A stretch of DNA of 64,000 nt, taken from contig OY723288.1 of NCBI GenBank assembly GCA_963210315.1, positions 1,922,001 to 1,986,000 on the forward strand. The letters are read 5' to 3'. Shown one piece after another: positions 42,402 to 53,649 of this stretch. The position numbers and the translations under genes were made by a program. Position 1 is the first letter of the stretch, and each line of letters starts with the position of its first letter. The DNA comes from Rhynchopus euleeides. Its lineage: Eukaryota > Euglenozoa > Diplonemea > Diplonemida > Diplonemidae. The notes beneath the pieces are model-generated. The model was not told where the DNA came from and ran no database searches. It saw only the letters and a program-made list of their open reading frames with translations.

Positions 42402-44660
42402 ATGGGGTGGACCCTACGTCTGGTGGCGGCAGTCGCGTTCACTGTGGTGGCCTCATGTGTGTGCCCTGCTGTGCTGACGGTGGACCTCGTCACCACCGAC
42501 GCCTTCTTCGCCGTGCACAACAAGGTGTCTGGGGAGGAGGTGCGGCTAACACACGGCGGGGCGTGGGAGGTCGAGGGGCGGCTGCAGTGCGGCACCACAG
42601 CCGCTTCAGGCAACACCACCGTGCAGCGGTGCCCTGTGGTGGACGGGCTGGGGGACACGCTGCGGCGCCTGGAGGCCATCAGGGTGCTGGCGTGGGTGTG
42701 TGTGCCGCTCGGGGTGCTGCGCCTCCCACTCGTGGCAGGGATGCTGTGGGGGATCAGCGCACGCTGCCTGGGGGTGCAGTGGTGGGTGTGGCCTGCCGTG
42801 TGCCTCTGCACGGTGGGCATGCTTGCCAACGGCGTTCTGTGCGTGCTCTTCGTCAAGTCTGTGCCCCTCACAGGCGCACATGACTGGGTGGTGGTCCCCA
42901 CGACACCGTCCTTCCTGCTGACCCTGCTGTGGAACGAGATGGTGCTCCTCCTCCTCACTGTGGGCGACCTGCTCGGCAGCAAGAAGCTCCTCACCGGCGT
43001 GAACCTCTACTTCTTCAGGTCCGCGGTCTTGTTCTTCGGCACACTCGCTGGTGCACCAGGCATGTGGCGGCCCTTCTCGTTCGTGTCGGCGATCCCATTT
43101 TTCTGTGTGGGTATCATCAAGTTAGCAGCCCAGACGGCTGTCATTCTTCCCGGGTTTCTTGGAGGTGTGGGCGTCAAGACGATACAGATGCTCCTGTATG
43201 TATTGTGTATACCTCTCGTGGAGTTTGTGGTGTGGACTATATGGTACTCTGCAGCAGCGAGCCCGTCGCCCTACATCACCTTCTTCGTGGACTACTCCGA
43301 CGGATTTGTATTCCCGTTCATGCCCATGCCCATACTGGCACTGATGACACGTGCTTGCATCATGCACATCAGGGAATCCACCGGGCGCGAGGTGTTGCCG
43401 ATCCCAGACGAGTGGAGCACTGACAACGCGCTCCGGGCGATCGATGTGGATGCCGCACACAAGCAACTGCTCGACCAGACGCCTTGTAACGAGGAACACG
43501 GCGGGCTCAGCCCCACGATGCTTGCTGTGCGGAAAGACAATCCGAGGTACGTCGCGCTCATTTCTTGCGCGGATCCAGCCAAGTCTAGCCCTGAGGTTTT
43601 CTTCGAACAGGAGGGTATGACACTCGCTGTGCGTGGGATGTGCGGCAGGCTGCTTGTGGCACTGCTTGCGGAGATGGAAGGGCCCAAGCTAGGCCAGCTG
43701 CTGCAGTGCCTGATGCAGACCGACTGGGGCCGCCTGCTGTTGCGCAGCACCACCGCGCTGTCACGCCGCCACCCGTCTGTGATGAACAGGGACGTTCTTG
43801 GTGCTGTGTACAGCAGTTCGGCCCTCCTGCACCTGCACACCTGTGTTCGGGGTGGCATTTGGCACATTTGTGAAGAGCATCGCACTGGAGCCATCTCTTA
43901 TACCTACAGTGGCAACCCTGCAGGTGCGATTGCTGAGTGCATGACGTCATTCGGTTTCAGGTTTCAGGCACCTGTGTCCTGGAGCTACTCTTTCTTCGAT
44001 TCCTTCTTCGACACCCTCCCCTTGCTTCAGCAAGTGATGCTTGCAGGGGGGGCTGACCTGCCTTACGTGATACCTACAACAGTGCTGCGTATCGCACTGT
44101 TCCTCGCCACGTGTGCTGCAATGGTGTTCCTGCATGTGTCGACCGTTGAGACAGCAGACGGGAGCACGTGGATGTACATTGCCTTCTTGGTGTTCGCAAG
44201 TGTGTGCATGCTGACAGTCGTCGTGCCTGAGTGGCTGACTGCACGCCTGTCTCCGTTTGCCTCCCGCAACCCACATGTTCCTCCTCCAGAAGCGGTGGAG
44301 ATGCAGTACGTCCCTGTTGCTGTTCCTCGGGAACGGCATGACCCTCCAGCCTTTCCCGAGGCTGGGCACGCCACCCGCCCAGCAGCGCTGGACACAGCCC
44401 CCGCATGGCCAGCACCCCAGACAGGCGCAGCTGGCACCGGGCGTGGTGTGGTGCAGCACCCTGCGATGCTGCCGCAGTTTCAACCCAGGGTGCCCCTCCC
44501 TGCCGCAGAGTGCCACCCACCACACGGCTGGGAGGTGCCCCACACGCGCGCCCCCCCGCAGAGCTTTGCAGCCCACCCCCCCCTCGGTGGCCCTGCCGGC
44601 GAGGGTGCTGGTGCAGCGTCTGTGCATGTAAATGTTCCCCGCGTGGAGTATACCCTTTAG
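42402..44660 (+). CDS. Multi-pass membrane protein, locally duplicated family, copy 2
   Basis: 752 residues, single exon, same topology as copy 1. The first about 180 residues are almost identical to copies 1 and 3 (signal peptide, ectodomain, first three helices). Residues about 180-285 diverge strongly from copy 1 (SKKLLTGVNLYFFRSAVLFF against SKEALTGCSLSLFRLLVFLI), as does a short block near 360 (DQTPCNEEHGG). The remainder is again nearly identical. The tail is about 20 residues longer than copy 1 and ends VPRVEYTL. The family was not recognised. Nothing in the sequence shows ligand or transport specificity. Confidence 0.85.
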   Translation: MGWTLRLVAAVAFTVVASCVCPAVLTVDLVTTDAFFAVHNKVSGEEVRLTHGGAWEVEGRLQCGTTAASGNTTVQRCPVVDGLGDTLRRLEAIRVLAWVCVPLGVLRLPLVAGMLWGISARCLGVQWWVWPAVCLCTVGMLANGVLCVLFVKSVPLTGAHDWVVVPTTPSFLLTLLWNEMVLLLLTVGDLLGSKKLLTGVNLYFFRSAVLFFGTLAGAPGMWRPFSFVSAIPFFCVGIIKLAAQTAVILPGFLGGVGVKTIQMLLYVLCIPLVEFVVWTIWYSAAASPSPYITFFVDYSDGFVFPFMPMPILALMTRACIMHIRESTGREVLPIPDEWSTDNALRAIDVDAAHKQLLDQTPCNEEHGGLSPTMLAVRKDNPRYVALISCADPAKSSPEVFFEQEGMTLAVRGMCGRLLVALLAEMEGPKLGQLLQCLMQTDWGRLLLRSTTALSRRHPSVMNRDVLGAVYSSSALLHLHTCVRGGIWHICEEHRTGAISYTYSGNPAGAIAECMTSFGFRFQAPVSWSYSFFDSFFDTLPLLQQVMLAGGADLPYVIPTTVLRIALFLATCAAMVFLHVSTVETADGSTWMYIAFLVFASVCMLTVVVPEWLTARLSPFASRNPHVPPPEAVEMQYVPVAVPRERHDPPAFPEAGHATRPAALDTAPAWPAPQTGAAGTGRGVVQHPAMLPQFQPRVPLPAAECHPPHGWEVPHTRAPPQSFAAHPPLGGPAGEGAGAASVHVNVPRVEYTL

Positions 44661-45609
44661 TCAGACCTCCCCACAACACGTTCCCCCATCTCTCATCTCT
44701 CCCATGCACAGCACTGCCTCTGACCAAGCAGGCCTGCTGTGCACGTGTTCTTTGTTCCTGGCTGTGGTGAGGCACGCGTTGTGGGTGGTGCTGATGCGAC
44801 ACGCCCTGTCCACAGTGCTGCACTGCCGCAGACCATCATCCGCTTTTGTAACTGAGGTCCTGACCAGCCACGGATGGGAGCAGAGTACACCACCAAACAC
44901 CGATCCGTACGACATGATGACTGAGTCAGTTTCCGATTCTCCTTTCACATACGTGCTCCACCACAGTCGCCCCCAACAAGCCCTCTCGGAGTGTGTTCTA
45001 CATCCTGTGTGTGTGTTTGTATTCTCCCTGCCTTGGTTGCCCCTGAGTCTGCTACGCTCCTGCGTCACTGTGCCAGACTCGAGGTACCTCAGAGTTGGTT
45101 CGTTTCTGGAGAGCGATGGTTCCCTACTTGGCGGCTATAAATCCAATACCACATCAGTTTTTGAGTTGGTACATGTATGGAGGTGACTGTACTTCGCCAC
45201 TGTGTCCGAAGGAGTGGTCTGGCCTTGTTGACTTGCCCCCCTACCTTGCGCCGTACCTCTTCCACCTGGCTGCAGTGGCACTGTTTTCTGACTCCCTCTC
45301 TCTCCCTCCCACCCTCTGCCTTTCATCCCGAATCATCTTGGACGAGTTGTAGACTGTGGAGTTCGCAGGCAAGGAAGAACGAGAGTTCTCATTGGTGTGC
45401 AGTGGGGAGATGCTGAACCACCTCCCCGCCTCCACCCTCTCTGCGCCAGGCAACTGGCTCATCAAGCTTCCCCGAATTAGCAACAAGCGCACCCATGAGA
45501 CAACCAGCCTGTACATTTTTGAAACTCTGCCGCCGCCTCCGCCTGTCGCACCTGTCTCTTGATCCACCACCCACACCACCCCAGGGCCGCGGCCATTCTT
45601 CTCTCGGAG
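44661..45609. other. Duplicated 3' flank of copy 2 and 5' spacer of PRP28
   Basis: 44661-45128 is the counterpart of 37390-37797, without the MITE. From about 45130 to 45609 no gene is supported. The frame of the next gene is open upstream to 45559, but the Met at 45610 gives a more natural N-terminus. Confidence 0.6.
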
Positions 45610-47885
45610 ATGTCCGGGAAGAATGTGATCGATGTCGACGCTGTCGATGCCGACGCCCACACCAGCGGCACCCCCGCCGCCCAGGAGAAGAAGCGGAAGC
45701 GCAACCCGAAGGACGCGCGCCGCGACAGCGGGATGGACCCCGAGCACGAGCGGCTGGTGCGGCAGCGCCAGCTGCGCCTCGCCCAGAGCGAGTCCCCCGA
45801 GAGGGACGCGGGCGACCGCGACAGCCACGAGGCAAAGCCTGACACCGAATGGCAGAGGGAGCGGGGATCCACTCTCGAAGACGACCGGAGGCGGCGGCGG
45901 GAGCGCGAGCGTGAGCGCGAGCGGAACACCCCCGGCGCCCGAGGGGGTCGGGCTGGATCAGAGGAGGCGAGCGACCCGCCCGCACGCAGCAACGCCCCCA
46001 TGACGAAGATCGAGCAGCAGCTGGCGCGTGCCCGCGAGATGAAGGAGCAGGCCATGCGCAACGCTGCTGCTGCCGAAGCAGCGAAGCCCAAGCGCCGCAT
46101 GGCGCGCATGCGCGAGTCGCGCGTGATGAACTCCACCACCCACTGGTCTGAGAAGAAGATGGGCGAGATGAAGGACCGCGACTGGAAGATCTTCCGCGAG
46201 GACTTCGAGATCCAGGTGCTCGGGGGCGGCTCCTCCTGCCCCTTCCCCATCCGCAGCTGGGAGGAGGCCTACGAACACGACGCCATCCCGCCCAAGATCT
46301 ATGAGGCCGTGCGCGCCGCAGGCTACAAACACCCCTCCCCTGTGCAGATGGCCTGCATCCCCGTAGGCCTGCGGCGGCACGACCTGATCGGTCTTGCCGA
46401 GACAGGGTCAGGGAAGACCTGTGCCTTCGTGGTGCCCCTAGTGGTGTACGTCTCGGAGCAGCCGCCCATGACACGCGAGAGGCGGGAGGACGGCCCCTAC
46501 GCCCTGATCCTGTGCCCCTCGCGCGAGCTGGCCTGGCAGATCGAGGAGGAGTGTGCGCGGTTCTGCGACCCCTACGGGTTCCGCACCGTGTCCATCGTGG
46601 GTGGCGTGTCGCCCGAGGAGCAGGCGCAGGAGATCCGGAAAGGGGCGGATGTGGTGATCGGGACGCCCGGGCGTCTCGTGGATCTTCTCGACAACAAGTA
46701 CCTCGTGCTGTCGCAGTGCAACTACGTTGTGCTGGATGAGGCGGACACGATGATCAAAGAGCGGATGGGCGAACAGGTGGTCAAGATCTTCGACTCGATG
46801 CCCTCCTCCAACATGAAGCCTGTCGACGAGGAGGACGAGCATGCGACGAAAGTGGTATGCCTTGGATGTGGCTCGTAGTGGGAGGGGGTGGTTGGCTTGT
46901 TGCTTGTGTGAGTGGGGGGTGGTGAGTGCAGGTTGCCATGTACCACCCCCTGCAGTACCGTGTGACGGTGATGTTTTCGTCGACGATGGCGCCTGCTCTG
47001 AAGGAGATCGCGGATTCGCATCTGCGCCGCCCTGTGAAGGTGAAGATTGGGCTGTCCAGCCCCTCCGACATCCAGCAGAAGGTTGTCGTGACGGATGCGG
47101 GGCAAAAGCAGACCCGCTTCCTGTCCCTGCTGCGCAACATCCTGGAGGTGACGCCCGACCCGCTGGTGCTGATCTTCAGGAACGGGCGTGATGATGTTGA
47201 GCAACTGGCGTACACCCTTGCCGACGAGATCAAAGCGTCATCGGGGTTCATGCACGGCAGCCTGACCCAGGTATGATTGTCGCGTGCCGAGTAGACACAC
47301 CGTGCCTGCCTGCCTGTGCCTCTGGCTGTTCTCTTGTGCTGTCGAGGACCTGCCCCACCCCACCCCACCACAGAAGCAGCGTGAGGAGGCTGTGAAGGCC
47401 TTTGCAGAGCGGAAGACCAAAATCCTCGTGGCAACGGACGTTCTGGGCCGTGGTATCGACATCAAGGCCGTGACGCACGTCGTGAACTACGACATGCCCG
47501 CCACAATCGACAAGTATGCCTTGCATGTGCGTGACATCCACAACACCACTGCCACAGGTACTCGCAGCGTATTGGGCGGACAGGCCGTGCTGGCATGAAG
47601 GGTGATGCACTGTCCCTCGTCGTTCCTGGGACTGACGACAAGATCATGTACGACCTTGTCAAGAAGGTATGTGCCTGCAACAGACTGCCATGTTGTGACC
47701 ATGCCTGCCTGTCTGCCTTCCCGCCACCTCACATGCTCCTCCTCCCCCACACCACCACACCACCACAGCTCGAGGGCGATCAGCAAGACGTGCCGCGCGA
47801 GCTCACGAAGAACGAAGCAGCACGGGTGGACCCCAAGCTCATCGACATCAACGGCAAGCGGATCCCCACACACTGCGCACGGTAG
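45610..47885 (+). CDS. PRP28: DEAD-box RNA helicase PRP28/DDX23, U5 snRNP splicing factor, 5 exons
   Basis: Exons 45610-46854, 46932-47270, 47374-47513, 47558-47666 and 47769-47885 give 649 residues. The N-terminal about 190 residues are charged, with an Arg/Glu-repeat (RRRRERERERER) as in DDX23. KDRDWKIFREDFEI and PIRSWEEA are diagnostic of PRP28. Helicase motifs: Q-motif (PSPVQMACIP), AETGSGKT near 262, PSRELA, GG, TPGRL, DEAD near 375, SST in exon 2 (SAT in most), then ATDVLGRGID and QRIGRTGRAG. PRP28 drives the exchange of U1 for U6 at the 5' splice site, so it fits the intron-rich genes around it. An alternative upstream Met is at 45559. Intron 3 is only 44 nt. Confidence 0.93.
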
Positions 47886-48734
47886 CCCCTCGCCTACCCC
47901 AGCATTGCACTCCAGGGACGCCGCGCCGTGACCCCCCAGACACGCAGACCCCCACGCTTTCTTCCTCTGGGGAGCCGTGCCGCACGCCGCAGTGTGATAC
48001 ACCAGCAGTCCATGCCCTGCCTCTGCAGCTGTAGCTGCCAGGGTGTTGTGCTCTCAGGGCACCACAGCACGTCACGCCGTGCCTCGCTGCCAGGGGTGGT
48101 GGCGGCGGTGGTAGTGATGCGGAGGCCCACGCGCTCGTGATGCTAATTACGAAAAAACTCCCCCCCACGCCATCCCGCCACCGGCGCCCATCCACGGCGC
48201 ACACACACAGAGAGCGAAGGGAAGGCTGGGGCCTCAGCCACCCGCCGAGGTGCCCCTTCCTGCCCCTGCTATGATATGACTATATATGAGTCTGTGCACA
48301 GCCCGCACACCCCCCCCCCCCCCCACAACCCCTTCCCCCCTTCTACAGCTATGTATAAGTGGCGGATAACTTTACCACATCCCCTAAACACACGCTGTTC
48401 AGTGATTGCTCTCTCTCTCTCTCTGCACTGTTCAAGCCCACCCCTCCCACACACCCCCCAACCCCCCCACCCCACCCCCTCCTACAAACACACCACCACC
48501 GCAACCGCCCCCACACAGGTGAGAGTGCCCAGGTGTGCGTGGGGCTCCCCCCTCCTCACCCACCCCTGATACACATAGACGCGAGGGCGGCGCGCGTTTA
48601 GTCCCCTCAGAGGCAGGCCTTTTTTCCTCTTGCTCCTGCCCCTCCCTCCCGTCCCCCCCACCTCTCTGCTCTCTGCTGCCTAGCAGCTGCCGATCCCAGG
48701 AGGCAAGGGACAGGAGGGTGCAGCGGCAGGCGCC
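47886..48734. other. No gene supported; spacer
   Basis: C/T-rich spacer with a (CT)n run (48411-48424) and C tracts at 48310-48325 and 48450-48480. It presumably holds the PRP28 3' UTR and the RasGEF promoter. No conserved signal is recognisable. Confidence 0.5.
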
Positions 48735-50823
48735 ATGGCAAGCGTCGAGCGAGATGAGCATGTCGCCGACCTCAGCCAGCTGGGGTTTCTGGGCGCGTCC
48801 AACTGGGTGACCCCCCCAGCGCCCTACCAGATGCGGCTCTTCGTGCGGGTGAAGGGGAGCTCCCCGTTTGTGCTGCTCTGCCAGGACAACCTTCTGCTGG
48901 AGCACTACAAGGAGATTGCTGTCCAATACTTCCGTGACAAATGGACAGGCGTGCGGCAGTGCCCGGAGCTGGTGTTGGTGAGGTGCATCTGCCTGAAGAA
49001 CCAGGACCGCCTGCTGGACTTCCGGCGAAGAGTGCGTGGCACAGCTGTGGACCTGCGGCGGAGGGGGCAGGGCGAGGCGGACAGCACGCCCAGCGTCTAC
49101 GGCGAGAGCTACAACCCGGACCTCATCAAGCAGAACATGGTGGTGATGGAGCCTGTCACCCCGCTGCTCACAGAGAACTGCGAGACGGAGCTGATTATCA
49201 AGAACCTGAGCCTGGACAGGCTGATTGTTAAGATGACGGACCCGCACACGGCGCGTTTCGTCACTGAGGTGTTCTGGGACACGTACCGCGAGTTTGCGCG
49301 CCCCGCCGTCGTGTTGCAGAAGCTGATGGAGCGCTATGAGGTGCCCCCCCTGGTGCGCGTGGGAGAGGCACAGCGCAGCCCTGCCGAGCTCGGCGTGCAC
49401 CAGCTGACGCGGTATAAAATCCAGATGCGCGTGGTGGAGCTGCTGGAGCACTGGGTGGACTACTACTACTTCGACTTCACAGACGAGATGCAGCGCACCC
49501 TGTCCAGGTGGGTGCGTGCCACCATCGACAGGGACGGCATCCCCACACGCCTCCTCCACATCATGCGCCAGAAGGAGAGCCAGAAGGTGCGCAAGCCGCT
49601 CTCCAAGATGAGGTATGCCTGGCAGCGCTGCAGCCACACACGGAGGGGGGCAGGGGGGGGGCTTGCACATCACTGTGGCTGCCCGACCTGCCTTCTGTAT
49701 TTACCATCTGTGTTCTTGTTTCAGGACACCGCCTCCGCCTGCTGTCACGAGTGCCGATATCGACCCGCTCCTCATCCGCGAGCCTGTGCGTGTGCTGGCT
49801 GACTACAGTCAAGAGGAGATCGCGCAGCAGCTCACGCTTCTGACGCTTCATGTATGTGTGTGAGACGAGTCACTTATGCACCGCATGCACACCACAGGTG
49901 CACAACCATCTGCTGCCGTGTGAGCTGATGGGCTGCAAGTGGCTCCCAGGCAAGGGACTCAGGTATGCATGATAGAAAAGGGTCGTTACGTTCCGCGTGA
50001 CAGCCGACACCACCGCACTATCACACCCCACAGCGAGAAGGCGCCAAACTTCAAAGAGTACCGCGACCTGATCAACCGCGTTGCGAACTGGACCGGATTT
50101 GCGGTATGAAAAATTTCTCATCAAGGGGGGGCCCGAATAATGGTGTCTCTTCGCGTCTTGTGGAATCGAGCGGTGGATGAGGTCCACCACCTCCTGTCCC
50201 CTCAACCAGTAGGGGGTCAACCGCGCCGTCTTCTCCCAATCCCGCCCTCCCCCTCCCTCACTGCCACCACCACCACCACCGCCCACTTCTTGCAGATCGT
50301 CAGCGAGGAGGACTTCGACACGCGTGTCAACCTTCTCACGAAGCTGTACATGGTGTGCGAGGAGCTGCGCCAGCTGCGCAACTGGGATATGCTGGTGGCA
50401 GTGCACGGCGGGATCTCAGACCTGCCCTCTGCCAGCCTGCGGCGCACCCACCACGCTGTGGAGAACAGCGACATCGGCCCGCTTGTGGTGGAGCTGAACG
50501 AGCTGCTGGCGAATAAGGGGCGCAACGTGCTGCGCGAGTTCATGCAGCAGCGGCCCGACCCCCCACAGCCCGTGTTCCCCTCCATCGTGGTCTGCCTCAA
50601 GGAGCTTGAGCTGATCGAGGAATACCCCGAAGAGATCGACGGACAGATCAACTACCTCCGCATGTCTCTGGAGCACAACCTCATCGACTACCTGCTGCAG
50701 GCCAAGGGCATGCACCTCCCCTACACACCCATCCCGAAGCTCCAAGCGGTCTTCACACGCTACAAGGTGAAGGACCCTGAGGAGCTCATCAAGATGGCCT
50801 ACAAGTGTGAGCCGCCTGGCTGA
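48735..50823 (+). CDS. Ras guanine-nucleotide exchange factor (RasGEF_N plus Cdc25), 5 exons
   Basis: Exons 48735-49612, 49725-49851, 49898-49962, 50034-50103 and 50296-50823 give 555 residues, all introns GTATG...AG. After an N-terminal region of unknown fold, residues about 153-215 match RasGEF_N (IIKNLSLDRLIVKMTDP, then FVTEVFWDTYREF). The Cdc25 domain starts near 315: EEIAQQLTLLTLHVHNHLLP, CELMGCKW, then the NRVANWTGFAIVSE segment across intron 4, LYMVCEELRQLRNWD, the AVHGGISDLPSASL segment and VFPSIVVCLKELELIEE. The product would activate a Ras-family GTPase at the membrane. No lipid-binding or SH3 domain was seen. Intron 2 is 46 nt. Confidence 0.92.
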
Positions 50824-51701
50824 GTCGGAAGGGATTCTCGCTTGCGGTTGCAGGTGGGGGGGTAGGGGTGGGGAGACTGCTGGGTGAGTGGGATAACAAT
50901 ATAGACTGCCTGAGGCAGTGGTGTTGTGGTGTTCCCGAGAGAGGATATTCTGATGCTGGGTGGCAGCTTGTGTTGGGAGTGGGGGTGGGGATTGTGTGCT
51001 TGCGGCCCGCCTTCATCTCTCGGGTTGACAGAGCGAAGCTATTATTCCCCCGTGAGGTGGGTGGGAGGGACGAAACTTTGGTGTCAGCATCGGCACTCGA
51101 ACTCATCGATTGGTGAGAGGACAAGAGGAGGTTGGGGGGATAGGGCAGCGAGCGGCAGGCAACCGTGTGTGCCGAATAGATTTATACACCTTTAGATACG
51201 CTCAGTGTGGCAAAGACAACAGTGGCAGGGTGCCACATATAGGGTGCCACACCCATGGCGCACTGGGATGGGGTTTGGAGCTGGCAACGGAGACAACGGA
51301 CGACCTAAATGGAGCCTCGGTGGTTGGGTCAGGTGGTTGTTCCATTTCCGACGAAGTCCCGAGGGAACTGCGTAGAATACAGCAGTTGGATGCTGGTTAG
51401 AGATAGCAAAGAGGCAGGCAATGATGGAGTGTGTGCATGGTTGAAGCGGAAGACACCCAGCAAAAGAACACCAACCCCGCTCCCCCCCCCCCTCCTTTTT
51501 GCCATTCATCGCACTGAATCTGCACATCCACTTCACGACCCTCCAGCGAGCCCCCTTTGAGTGAATGGGGGCGGCGCAGGCCGAACCCCCTCCCTCTGCA
51601 TCTCAACCTTTCGTATACTCCCCCAACCCCCAACCCCCTCAGTCACCCTCACCACCCATCACCCAACCTGACAGACCCCTGCGGGGCACACACAAGGCAG
51701 C
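50824..51701. other. No gene supported; spacer
   Basis: Contains GGGTGGGGG and C/T tracts. Frames up to 114 codons have no recognisable content. Nothing shared with other parts of the window was noticed. Confidence 0.5.
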
Positions 51702-52616
51702 ATGGGTCACGGGCGAGATGCTGGCGAGAACAAGTACATCCCGCCTAACTTCGACCCCCGCGTGCTTCCCAAAGTGAAGACCGGGCCGAAGGGGCGGCAG
51801 ACCACCACCCGTATCATGATGCCCATGGGGGTGCAGTGCGATGGGTGCGGAGAATGGATCGCGCGCGACAAGAAGTTCCTCTCCGTCAAGGAGAAGACCG
51901 GCGAGAAGTACCTCGACGAGCCGATCATCCGCCTGAAGATCCGGTGCCCGAGGTGCCACGGGGAGATCGCAATCTGCACGGACCCCAAGAACAGGGGCTA
52001 CACTGTGGAGTACGGCGCGCAGCGCCTCTACCAACACCACCTGCGGCAGCAGGAGCAGGAGGCTGAGGAGCGTGCAGAGCGTGAGAAGCAGCAGGGCGAC
52101 CAGCTCGCTGAGCACAACCAGAAGGTGCAGCAGACGCAGAAGGAGATGTCTGACCTGGAGCAGCTCGAGGAGATGCAGTACGCCCAGAGCGCGCGGTTTG
52201 CGGTGTCGGAGGAGCAGCTGCTGCGCACCACCCTGTCGAAGCACGAGCTGAAGCTGCAGCAGGATGCCGAGGAGGAGGCGGACCGCCTGGAGGCAGAGCG
52301 TGTCTTCCGCAACCTCGCGGCTGAGGGGAAGAAGCAGGGCAACGGGCACACCGCGGGGGCCAAGCGGCCACGCGATGAAGGCGAGGGGGTCGCGGCGGGG
52401 CAGCCGGCGGAGCAGAAGAGGAAGAAGGAGGAGGAGGAGGGGGCCGCAGAGGGGCAGGAGGTGGGGGCTGCAGGGGAGGCGGCGGTGGCGGCAGCCGGTG
52501 CCGTAGAGGCTCCCCTCGATCTGGTGATTGTGAAAAAGGAGAAGAAGGAGAAGAAGAAGAAGCGGAAGAAGGGCGAGAGCGGGGGCGGGCTCCTCGCGGG
52601 TTATGACAGCGATTGA
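51702..52616 (+). CDS. YJU2: YJU2/CCDC94-type splicing factor (CWC16 family)
   Basis: 304 residues, single exon. The N-terminus ENKYIPPNFDPRVLPKVK matches the CWC16 opening. Then come MMPMGVQCDGCGEWI and IRCPRCHGEI, two CxxC pairs forming the zinc site, and TDPKNRGYTVEYGAQR, which is diagnostic. Residues about 108-215 are a charged Gln/Glu-rich coiled coil. The C-terminal 90 residues are low-complexity with Lys-rich clusters (KKEKKEKKKKRKK), a likely nuclear localisation signal, ending GYDSD. Among the paralogues, the NKYIPPNFDP start favours YJU2/CCDC94 over CCDC130. Known role: helps PRP2-to-first-step activation of the spliceosome. Confidence 0.9.
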   Translation: MGHGRDAGENKYIPPNFDPRVLPKVKTGPKGRQTTTRIMMPMGVQCDGCGEWIARDKKFLSVKEKTGEKYLDEPIIRLKIRCPRCHGEIAICTDPKNRGYTVEYGAQRLYQHHLRQQEQEAEERAEREKQQGDQLAEHNQKVQQTQKEMSDLEQLEEMQYAQSARFAVSEEQLLRTTLSKHELKLQQDAEEEADRLEAERVFRNLAAEGKKQGNGHTAGAKRPRDEGEGVAAGQPAEQKRKKEEEEGAAEGQEVGAAGEAAVAAAGAVEAPLDLVIVKKEKKEKKKKRKKGESGGGLLAGYDSD

Positions 52617-53271
52617 GTTCTCAGATGGTGGGAGGGAGGGGTGGGGGTGTGTGGGTGGGTGGGTGGGCGGGGGAGAGGTGGTATTGCGCATTGCGAAAAA
52701 GAAAGTTGTGCCCGGAGGGGGTCTGCAATAAAGGGGGTTCTGTTGGTCTGTCCGACCAACAGGGACATCCGATATCCGGACCATTCTTTTTGGAAGCAGG
52801 CGCGTGACAGGTGAGAATGGTGTGAAGAATCGCATCAAAGGGTGTGTGTTCTGTTCTACGCTGCTGCAAAACCCATTCACATGTGTGGTGTCAGGCCGTG
52901 GTGTGTGCCACGCGGGGGGGCGGGAAGGAGGGTAGGTATACACTCCTACCCTATCTGGTGTTTTTTTCTTCTGCCGCCTGCTAGCCCGGACACCGGACAA
53001 CGGAAAAGTTCCCCACGCCCCCTCCCCTCCCTCGCTGTCAATACAAGTGAACGCGCGTCACACATGCCCGCCCCCCCTCCAACACCTTTTGTATTCCCCC
53101 CCAAGCTATATTTCCTCCACCACCACCTCAGCTTCCCGGATTTTTTGCCTTTTTGCAGCAGCAGCTCGCACTGCCACCACCACCCCCCTTCACAGATACC
53201 TGGGGCTGCGGCTTGTCGCTGCATCACTCCACGAGGCCTCCTCTGGAGGCCAACACACACACACACACAGC
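52617..53271. other. Spacer with a (CA)n run
   Basis: No domain-bearing frame. A CA repeat at 53252-53269 directly precedes the next start codon. A long frame (52842-53567) overlaps this region but is low-complexity and out of frame with the predicted small protein. Confidence 0.45.
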
Positions 53272-53649
53272 ATGTCGCCAGTGTCGAGTGCGGGTGCGAC
53301 GAAGCGTCCTGTGAAGAGGAGGCGGGTCGTGCAGCCTCGCAGCAAGGAGGAGCAGGGGCAGCCTGCCGACGAGGGCGTGGTGCAGATGAAGCCGAACCCT
53401 TTGGCGGACTGCGTGGTGGTGTGCCGCGTGCATATCGAAGCCATGCGGGCAGCATCGCAGCGCCTTGCGGAGGTGTGGCGGCTGTGGGAGGCGCAGCAGC
53501 AGCAGCGGCTGTGCCAGCTCCTCCAGCTGCAGCAAGATGCAGCGGGGCAGCAGCAGCGGCAGCATGATGCCGTGCTGCGCGAGCATGCGGGTGACACGCT
53601 GCAGATCTGGCAGCAGTGCCTTGCCATCAGCGCCCTGTGGATTAAATGA
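53272..53649 (+). CDS. Small unknown protein with basic signal and Gln-rich helix
   Basis: 125 residues. Residues 11-18 (KRPVKRRR) look like a nuclear localisation signal. From about 47 the sequence is a continuous amphipathic, Gln/Leu/Ala-rich helix (AEVWRLWEAQQQQRLCQLLQ), probably a coiled coil, ending ISALWIK. I recognise no family. Support comes from its place in the regularly spaced + strand gene series and a sensible start after the CA run. A competing minus-strand frame covers the same region, but its Cys/Ser-rich composition is less protein-like. Confidence 0.5.
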   Translation: MSPVSSAGATKRPVKRRRVVQPRSKEEQGQPADEGVVQMKPNPLADCVVVCRVHIEAMRAASQRLAEVWRLWEAQQQQRLCQLLQLQQDAAGQQQRQHDAVLREHAGDTLQIWQQCLAISALWIK

